DNA of 64,000 bases from the NCBI RefSeq assembly GCF_011516945.1, contig NZ_WOTH01000012.1, positions 1-64,000 on the forward strand, given 5' to 3'. Below the pieces are notes generated by a model that made no database searches, was not told the origin of the DNA, and worked only from the letters and a program-made list of their open reading frames with translations. This document shows, piece after piece, positions 58,001-64,000 of this stretch. Made by a program: the position numbers and the translations under genes. This DNA is from Acetobacter estunensis (GTDB lineage: Bacteria > Pseudomonadota > Alphaproteobacteria > Acetobacterales > Acetobacteraceae). Positions within the stretch are counted from its first letter, which is position 1; every line of letters starts with the position of its first letter.

Positions 58001-59650
58001 ATGACAGAACACGACGACGGTCTGGCCTTCCTGCCTCTGGGCGGGACGGGCGAGATCGGCATGAACCTCAACCTCTACCGGTTGGGCGAGACATGGCTGG
58101 CTGTGGATTGCGGCATCGGCTTTTCGGGCAACGATACGCCGGAAGCCGAGATTCTGGTGCCCGATCCCACCTACATCATGGAGCGTCGCGACAAGTTGGC
58201 CGGTCTGGTCATCACGCACGCGCATGAAGATCACATCGGCGCTGTGGCGCATCTGTGGACGCGGCTGGGCTGCGCTATCTACGCCACGCCGTTTGCTGCG
58301 ACTGTCCTGCGCCGCAAGCTGGGCGAGGCGCGGCTTGATCAGCAAGTGAAGATCCACGTCATCAAGTGTGGCGGACGCTTCAATGTCGGTCCGTTCGACA
58401 TTGAGTTCATCCCTGTGACGCATTCCGTGCCGGAAGCGCAGGCGATGGCCATCCGCACGCCGCACGGGCTTGTGGTCCACACAGGCGACTGGAAGCTCGA
58501 TCCGTCCCCCATGGTCGGGCCGCCGACGGATGTGGAGCGTCTGCGTCAGATCGGTGACGAGGGCGTGCTGGCGCTGGTGTGCGACAGCACCAACGTCATG
58601 ACGCCGGGCGCATCGCGTTCCGAGGGCGAAGTGCGCATTGGGCTGACGGAGCTGATCTCCTCGCTCAAGGGGCGCATCGCGGTGACGTGCTTCGCGTCCA
58701 ACGTGGCGCGTGTCGAGACCATCGCCATGGCCGCGCAGGCGGCGGGGCGCACGGTCGTGCTGGTGGGGCGTTCGCTGCGTAATCTCGATGTGGCGGCGCG
58801 TGAGTGCGGCTATCTCTCGGGCGTGCTGCCGTTCCTGACGGAACACGAAGCCAACGATCTTCCCGATGAACAGGTGGTGATGATCATCACCGGCAGTCAG
58901 GGCGAGCCGCGCTCGGCACTTTCGCGCATCGCCTCCGACACGCATCCGTCCATCGCGCTGGGCGAGGGCGATACGGTCATCTATTCCAGCCGTATGATCC
59001 CCGGAAACGAACGGGCCATCATGCAGGTGCAGGACAATCTGACCCGTCGCGGCGTGCGCGTCATCACCGACAAGGACGGGGTGATGATCCATTGCTCCGG
59101 TCATGCCACGGCGGACGATGTGCGGACGATGTACGACCTCATCCGCCCGCAATACGCCGTGCCGACGCATGGCGAGTGGCGTCACCTGACGGCGCATGCC
59201 GCGCTCGCTCAGGAAAAGGGCATTGCCGCCGTTCTTCTGGAAGACGGGGACATCCTCAATCTGGCGCCGGGCAAGGTGCAGGTGGTGGACACGGCTCCCA
59301 CGGGTCGCCTGGCAGTGGACGGCAATCGCCTGCTGGCCATGACGGGCGATGTGCTGACCGCGCGCCGCAAGATGCTGTTCAACGGCATCATCATCGCGAG
59401 CTTCGCGGTGGACGATGAGGGCTATGTGATCGGTGAGCCCAAGATCAGCGCGCCGGGCCTGCTGGAGCCGGATGAGCCTGAGAGCATCCGTGTGCGTGAG
59501 GAGTTCGCGCAGGCGATCGACGAGATCCCCGACGAGTTGCGTCTGGACGATCAGGCGTTTCGCGAGGCCGCCAAGACGGCGTTGCGTCGCGCGCTGGGCC
59601 GCAAGCTCCAGAAGCGTCCGCTGGTGGACGTTCACGTCCTGCGCGTCTGA
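58001..59650 (+). CDS. rnj: Ribonuclease J
   Basis: This 549-residue metallo-beta-lactamase ribonuclease acts as a 5' exonuclease and endonuclease in mRNA decay and rRNA maturation. The zinc motif HAHEDH is at residues 73-78, with GDWKLD and the beta-CASP motifs SGHATADD and PTHGEWRHLTAH following. The C-terminal domain is present. It starts 9 bases after coaX. The hairpin behind it may end the transcript. Confidence 0.95.
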   Translation: MTEHDDGLAFLPLGGTGEIGMNLNLYRLGETWLAVDCGIGFSGNDTPEAEILVPDPTYIMERRDKLAGLVITHAHEDHIGAVAHLWTRLGCAIYATPFAATVLRRKLGEARLDQQVKIHVIKCGGRFNVGPFDIEFIPVTHSVPEAQAMAIRTPHGLVVHTGDWKLDPSPMVGPPTDVERLRQIGDEGVLALVCDSTNVMTPGASRSEGEVRIGLTELISSLKGRIAVTCFASNVARVETIAMAAQAAGRTVVLVGRSLRNLDVAARECGYLSGVLPFLTEHEANDLPDEQVVMIITGSQGEPRSALSRIASDTHPSIALGEGDTVIYSSRMIPGNERAIMQVQDNLTRRGVRVITDKDGVMIHCSGHATADDVRTMYDLIRPQYAVPTHGEWRHLTAHAALAQEKGIAAVLLEDGDILNLAPGKVQVVDTAPTGRLAVDGNRLLAMTGDVLTARRKMLFNGIIIASFAVDDEGYVIGEPKISAPGLLEPDEPESIRVREEFAQAIDEIPDELRLDDQAFREAAKTALRRALGRKLQKRPLVDVHVLRV

Positions 59651-59659
59651 TCCCGCTCG

Positions 59660-59688
59660 CCCCGCGACGGCTTTCAGCGGTCGCGGGG
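59660..59688 (+). terminator. GC-rich hairpin after rnj
   Basis: CCCCGCGAC (59660-59668) and GTCGCGGGG (59680-59688) form a perfect 9-bp stem with an 11-base loop, 10 bases after the rnj stop. No T-run follows, so termination would be weak or factor-dependent. Confidence 0.45.
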
Positions 59689-59800
59689 GCTGGGCGCTTG
59701 CATCCTGCGCCCGCGTGGGAGAACAGTTACGCCTCCGATGTCATCCGGTTGGGTGACGCTGTTTCAATGCCTTGCATTTCTGTCACGAGAGTTGTCGCGC

Positions 59801-61129
59801 ATGCGCCTGTCCCGCAGTTTTCTGCCCACCCTGAAGGAAACCCCGGCGGAGGCGCAGATCGCGTCGCACCGTCTCATGCTGCGCGCCGGTTTGGTGCGTC
59901 AGACGGCTTCGGGCATCTACACCTGGTTGCCGGCGGGCCTGCGGGTGCTGCGCAATATCGCCAATATCGTGCGTGAAGAGCAGGATCGTGTGGGCGCGCA
60001 GGAAGTGCTGATGCCCACGATCCAGTCCGCCGATCTGTGGAAGAAATCGGGTCGTTACGACGCTTATGGTCCCGAGATGCTCCGCATCAAGGACCGTCAC
60101 GAGCGTGAACTGTTGTACGGACCGACGAACGAAGAAGTCATCACCGACATCTTCGGGCAGGCGGTGAAGTCCTACAAGGAACTGCCGCAGGTTCTTTATC
60201 AGATCCAGTGGAAGTTTCGTGACGAGGTGCGTCCGCGTTTTGGCGTGATGCGGGGCCGCGAATTCTACATGAAGGACGGTTACGGCTTCGATATCGACTA
60301 CGAGGGCGCGGTCGATACCTATCGCCGCATGATGCTGTCCTATCTTCGCACTTTCCAGCGTCTGGGCGTGCGCGCGGTGCCGATGGTGGCCGACACAGGC
60401 CCGATCGGCGGCGATCTGAGCCATGAGTTCCTGATTCTTGCCCCCACTGGGGAGAGCGGCGTGTTCTATGACGGCGCGCTGGACACGTTGGACTGGCTGG
60501 CCGATCCGGTGGACGTGGACAAGTCCGAGGATCTGGAGCGCTTCTTCAACAACGTTTCGTCTTATTACGCCGCGACGGACGAGAAGCATGACGAGACGGC
60601 GTGGGCGTCCGTCCCGCAGGATCGTCGCCGTGAAGGGCGCGGCATCGAAGTCGCGCACATCTTCTATTTCGGTACCAAATACACCAAGTCGATGGACATC
60701 ACGGTGACGGGGCCGGACGGCTCGCCGGTTTATCCGGAGATGGGATCGTATGGCATCGGCGTGTCGCGTCTGGTGGGCGCGATCATCGAAGCCAGCCATG
60801 ACGAAAACGGCATCATCTGGCCGGACAGTGTCGCCCCCTTCAAGGCTGCGATCCTGAACCTCAAGGTGGGTGACGAAACCTGTGATGCGGTGTGCGAGAC
60901 GATTTACAACAAGGCTCCCACGCAGTTCCTCTATGACGACCGCAGCGACCGCGCGGGTGCCAAGTTCGCGGATGCGGATCTGATGGGCCATCCGTGGCAG
61001 ATCATCGTCGGTCCACGTGGAGCCAAGGACGGCAAGGTCGAACTCAAGCGCCGTGCCACGGGCGAGCGGTTCGAACTGTCCGCCGATGAAGCGCTGGTGA
61101 AAGTGCTCGCTCCGGCCGCGGAGGGCTGA
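59801..61129 (+). CDS. proS: Proline--tRNA ligase, short editing-free type
   Basis: This 442-residue class II synthetase charges tRNA-Pro. Motif 1 lies in [25 protein letters not shown], motif 2 in [29 protein letters not shown], and motif 3 in [13 protein letters not shown]; the anticodon domain follows (PFKAAILNL onward). The roughly 180-residue INS editing domain of the E. coli enzyme is absent between motifs 2 and 3, as is usual in alphaproteobacteria. ATG 59801 is chosen, 21 codons inside a longer frame without support. It shares a base with lolC. Confidence 0.95.
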   Translation: MRLSRSFLPTLKETPAEAQIASHRLMLRAGLVRQTASGIYTWLPAGLRVLRNIANIVREEQDRVGAQEVLMPTIQSADLWKKSGRYDAYGPEMLRIKDRHERELLYGPTNEEVITDIFGQAVKSYKELPQVLYQIQWKFRDEVRPRFGVMRGREFYMKDGYGFDIDYEGAVDTYRRMMLSYLRTFQRLGVRAVPMVADTGPIGGDLSHEFLILAPTGESGVFYDGALDTLDWLADPVDVDKSEDLERFFNNVSSYYAATDEKHDETAWASVPQDRRREGRGIEVAHIFYFGTKYTKSMDITVTGPDGSPVYPEMGSYGIGVSRLVGAIIEASHDENGIIWPDSVAPFKAAILNLKVGDETCDAVCETIYNKAPTQFLYDDRSDRAGAKFADADLMGHPWQIIVGPRGAKDGKVELKRRATGERFELSADEALVKVLAPAAEG

Positions 61130-62376
61130 TGTTCAACGCCTTCGAGCGCGCCGTTGCCGGGCGTTACCTGCGCGCCCGCAAGGGGGAGCGGTTTGTCTCG
61201 GTCATCGCCATCTTCTCGCTGGTGGGGATCGCGCTGGGCGTGGCCACGCTCATTATCGTCATGGCGGTGATGAACGGCTTCCGCTCCGACCTGATGGGCC
61301 GCATCCTTGGCCTCAACGGTGATCTTTCGCTCTATGGCGTGACACGCTCGATCACGGATTACGATGATGTGGCCGCACGGGTGCGCAAGGTGCCGGGCGT
61401 GGTCAGCGCCACGCCGCTGCTTGAGGGACAGGTGCTGCTGAGTGCCGGCAACTACAGCGCCGGTGGTGTGGTCCATGGCATGACAAGGCAGGGGCTGACG
61501 GATCTGTCGGCGGTCAGTTCGTCCATCATCGCCGGTTCATTGGATCAGTTCGATGGCGATGACGCCGTGGCCATCGGTGTGACGCTGGCGGATCGTGCGG
61601 GGCTGAACATCGGCTCACAGATCACGCTGGTCTCGCCCAATGGCGCGGCGACGGCGTTCGGCACGATGCCGCGTGTGCGGGCCTATCATGTCGTGGCGAT
61701 CTTTGACGCGGGCGTGAACGATTACAATGCGGGCTATGTGTTCCTGCCGCTCAAGGCGGCGCAGGTCTATTTCCAGATGCCCAATGCCGTCAGCCAGATT
61801 CAGGTGATGACGAAGGACGCCGAGAATGTGCGGCCCATCACGCAGGCCATCGTGAACACGCTGCGCGATCCGCGCATCCGGGTGTTGGACTGGACCCGCA
61901 GCAACAATGCGTTCTTCGGCGCCGTGCAGGTCGAGCAGAACGTAATGTTCCTTATCCTGACGCTGATTATTCTGGTCGCGGCGTTCAATGTCATCTCGTC
62001 CCTCATCATGATGGTGAAGGACAAGACGGTGGACATCGCGGTTCTGCGCACGCTTGGAGCTACGCGCGGTGCGATCATGCGCATCTTCCTGATGTGCGGC
62101 GCGTCCGTCGGCGTGACGGGCACGGTGCTCGGCACGCTGATCGGTGTGGTGTTCTGCGAAAACATCGAGCGTATCCGCCAGCTTTTGCAGAAACTGACGG
62201 GCACCAACCTGTTCAACCCGGAGGTCTATTATCTTGAGCATCTGCCCGCCAAGCTGGTGTGGGGACAGGTGATCGAGGTGATTGTCATGGCGCTGGGTCT
62301 GTCGCTGCTGGCGACGCTCTATCCCTCATGGCGTGCGGCCAAGACGGACCCCGTGGAGGCGCTGCGTCATGGCTGA
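61129..62376 (+). CDS. lolC: Lipoprotein-releasing ABC transporter permease LolC/LolE
   Basis: This 415-residue inner-membrane permease extracts lipoproteins for transfer to LolA. The N-terminal [48 protein letters not shown] region holds the first helix. A large periplasmic domain follows, then three C-terminal helices with [21 protein letters not shown] (seen as [17 protein letters not shown]). The ends overlap proS by 1 base and lolD by 8, so the three are coupled. As in other alphaproteobacteria, one permease probably serves as both LolC and LolE. Confidence 0.95.
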   Translation: MFNAFERAVAGRYLRARKGERFVSVIAIFSLVGIALGVATLIIVMAVMNGFRSDLMGRILGLNGDLSLYGVTRSITDYDDVAARVRKVPGVVSATPLLEGQVLLSAGNYSAGGVVHGMTRQGLTDLSAVSSSIIAGSLDQFDGDDAVAIGVTLADRAGLNIGSQITLVSPNGAATAFGTMPRVRAYHVVAIFDAGVNDYNAGYVFLPLKAAQVYFQMPNAVSQIQVMTKDAENVRPITQAIVNTLRDPRIRVLDWTRSNNAFFGAVQVEQNVMFLILTLIILVAAFNVISSLIMMVKDKTVDIAVLRTLGATRGAIMRIFLMCGASVGVTGTVLGTLIGVVFCENIERIRQLLQKLTGTNLFNPEVYYLEHLPAKLVWGQVIEVIVMALGLSLLATLYPSWRAAKTDPVEALRHG

Positions 62377-63049
62377 GGCGGTGATGCATCTGCGCGATGT
62401 GGCGCGGGAGTTCGTCAGTGGCGACGAGACGTTGCATGTCCTGCGCGGCGTAAACTTTACGCTCAATGCGGGTGAGACGGTGGCGCTCGTGGCCCCGTCC
62501 GGCACGGGCAAGTCCACGTTGCTGCATGTGGCGGGACTTCTGGATCACCCTGACAGCGGCACGGTGCGGATTGCGGGCAGAGACGCGGCCAAGCTGCCGG
62601 ACGGCGAGCGCACCGCTATCCGCTGTTCCGAGATCGGCTTTGTCTATCAGTTCCATCATCTTCTGGGCGAGTTCACGGCGCGTGAGAACGTCATGCTGCC
62701 GCAGATGATCGCGGGCGTGCCGAAAGCGCAGGCGCGTGTGCGGGCGGATGAACTGCTTGGCCTGTTCGGGCTGGGACATCGGCTGAACCATCTGCCGGGC
62801 AAGCTTTCGGGCGGTGAGCAGCAGCGCGTCGCGATTGCCCGTGCGTTGGCCAATGCGCCGTCAATCCTGCTGGCGGACGAGCCGACCGGCAATCTGGATG
62901 TGGCGACGGCGGATGTGGTGTTCGATGAACTTCTGCGGGTCGTACGGGGGTCCGGTCTGGGAGCGTTGATCGCCACCCATAACGACGATCTGGCACGGCG
63001 CATGGATCGGGTGGTGGCGCTGCGCGACGGTGTGCTGGTCGAACTATAG
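62369..63049 (+). CDS. lolD: Lipoprotein-releasing ABC transporter ATPase LolD
   Basis: This 226-residue ATPase powers LolC. Walker A is APSGTGKST, the signature is [15 protein letters not shown], Walker B is [12 protein letters not shown], and the H-loop is ATHND. The LolD-type stretch [22 protein letters not shown] is present. ATG 62369 lies inside the end of lolC; a longer frame starting inside lolC is rejected. Confidence 0.96.
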   Translation: MAEAVMHLRDVAREFVSGDETLHVLRGVNFTLNAGETVALVAPSGTGKSTLLHVAGLLDHPDSGTVRIAGRDAAKLPDGERTAIRCSEIGFVYQFHHLLGEFTARENVMLPQMIAGVPKAQARVRADELLGLFGLGHRLNHLPGKLSGGEQQRVAIARALANAPSILLADEPTGNLDVATADVVFDELLRVVRGSGLGALIATHNDDLARRMDRVVALRDGVLVEL

Positions 63050-63144
63050 GTGCCCTCGCGGATATGTGAGGGGTGTTTCACCTGTCGGTCATTGTGGTGC
63101 ATCATAAACGAGACACAACAGGCCGGTGAAAGGGCAGCGAAAGA

Positions 63145-64000
63145 ATGAAGGCTTTGGGAGCGGCGGCGCTGGCCGTGACGGTGGCAGCGTGGTCTTCACC
63201 CGCCTTGTGCGAAACAGCGGGCGAGACGACCGCTCCCACCGCCGGTTCCTTGTCCGTCATGGGCGAGACGCCGCCCACAGCCCCCACCGATCCAGCCTCT
63301 TCTGTCGTGCCGCCGGAGAGCGTTCCTGCACCGCCCCCCGTGATCGTGCCGCCTCTGCCGTCGCTGGACGATGACGCCGCGCGTGCCGAGGCCATGAAAC
63401 TGTCTGTCGCGATGCGGCGCGAGGTCGTGGGCGTGCAGAAGCTGACCGCCGATCAGAAGGCGAAATGGGTGAAACTGGCGCAGGACCAGATTGCACAGTC
63501 CGATTTTCGCATTACCCGTGCACAGGTCATTGCCGTCGTGGATCGTAACCCGAAGGTGCAGCGTCTGGCGCTCATTCTTGCCCTGCCGGACACGACCGAC
63601 TGGATGGTGATCGGCAGCGTGAAGGTCTCCACCGGCACGACGGGCCGCAAGTATTACTACATCACGCCGACGGGCGTGTTTCCCAACACAACGGATCGTC
63701 TGGGTTATCGCGCCGAAGGGACGAAGAACGAGAACGGCATCCGGGGCATTGGCGCCAAGGGAATGCGCGTGTGGGATTTTGGCTGGCACAATGCGGTGAA
63801 AGGCTGGCTCACCAAAGGTGAGACGGGCGACATCCGGTTGGAAATGCACGCTACGGACCCGCAGTTCCTTGAATGGCGGCTGGGGCATCCGGCGTCCGAA
63901 GGCTGCGTGCGGATTCCCGCGACGTTCAATGTGTTCATGGATCATCACGGCCTGCTCGACGTCGAATACGAGCAGGCAGCGAGTTACGATCCGCGTTTCA
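63145..64000 (+). CDS. L,D-transpeptidase (YkuD) family protein, 3' end missing
   Basis: This periplasmic cell-wall enzyme would crosslink peptidoglycan or anchor proteins to it. At least 285 residues are visible before the window end. A signal peptide (about residues 1-23, ending PALCETA) is followed by a Pro-rich stretch (PPESVPAPPPVIVPPLP). A helical region with repeated Gln/Lys/Ala follows, then the YkuD domain. The catalytic motif has His235 and Cys254 within HPASEGCVRIP. ATG 63145 has AAAGGG about 13 bases upstream. It begins 95 bases after lolD and has no stop before 64000. Confidence 0.87.
   Translation, partial: MKALGAAALAVTVAAWSSPALCETAGETTAPTAGSLSVMGETPPTAPTDPASSVVPPESVPAPPPVIVPPLPSLDDDAARAEAMKLSVAMRREVVGVQKLTADQKAKWVKLAQDQIAQSDFRITRAQVIAVVDRNPKVQRLALILALPDTTDWMVIGSVKVSTGTTGRKYYYITPTGVFPNTTDRLGYRAEGTKNENGIRGIGAKGMRVWDFGWHNAVKGWLTKGETGDIRLEMHATDPQFLEWRLGHPASEGCVRIPATFNVFMDHHGLLDVEYEQAASYDPRF

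Noticed and set aside
57125-59635. 836-codon minus-strand frame opposite coaX and rnj
   Set aside because: Antisense shadow with no ribosome binding site or known domain.

Overview
The window reads as an uninterrupted stretch of chromosome from a GC-rich alphaproteobacterium, most likely an acetic acid bacterium (Acetobacteraceae). This rests on the gene content and order: a nuo operon followed by birA, coaX, rnj (RNase J), the short editing-free type of proS and lolCD; a tig-clpP-clpX-lon-hup block; and ilvB-ilvN-ilvC. The genus cannot be fixed from sequence alone. There is no rRNA, CRISPR array, prophage or insertion sequence in the window. Accessory character is confined to the left edge and a few single genes.

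Layout. 1-4.0 kb: a 48-codon peptide gene, a hairpin terminator or attenuator, then an HlyD-type adaptor and a C39-peptidase ABC exporter with an Ala-Pro repeat tail, together looking like a small peptide-secretion locus. 4.0-7.9 kb: an SbcD/YhaO-like nuclease and an SbcC/YhaN-like coiled-coil ATPase. 8.0-10.4 kb: prs, a histidine phosphatase, an orphan 79-residue gene and a secreted CHRD protein. 10.5-16.2 kb: serB, miaA and the branched-chain amino acid genes ilvB, ilvN, ilvC. 16.3-22.7 kb: a broken NYN/LOTUS gene, a RidA protein, an AcuI-type reductase, tRNA-Arg, an S-methyl-5-thioribose kinase, a ProP-like transporter and a 2OG-Fe(II) oxygenase-like protein. 22.8-26.3 kb: ETF:ubiquinone oxidoreductase with etfB and etfA. 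26.4-35.8 kb: an MHYT-GGDEF-EAL protein, a Bcr/CflA efflux pump, a RumA-like RNA methyltransferase, a DEAD-box helicase with a histone-H1-like tail, a small CopD-like membrane protein and the NAD(P)H-hydrate repair enzyme. 35.9-43.0 kb: tRNA-Leu, tig, clpP, clpX, lon, hup, tRNA-Val. 43.4-56.4 kb: complex I. 56.4-64.0 kb: birA, coaX, rnj, proS, lolC, lolD and an L,D-transpeptidase cut by the window end.

Functional links. Complex I and the ETF/ETF-QO branch both feed electrons to the quinone pool. Trigger factor, ClpXP and Lon form a protein-quality block, with a heat-shock-type promoter candidate before lon. LolC and LolD drive lipoprotein release and the last gene acts in the cell wall.

Two observations stand out. 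First, the complex I operon runs nuoA to nuoL and then straight to nuoN. In place of nuoM there is only a 17-codon reading frame that overlaps the nuoL stop and the nuoN start by ATGA at both ends, which looks like a deletion scar. Second, the small cysteine- and glycine-containing peptide gene in front of a catalytically intact C39 exporter may be an undescribed exported peptide, although its glycine run lies at the C-terminus rather than at the end of a normal leader.
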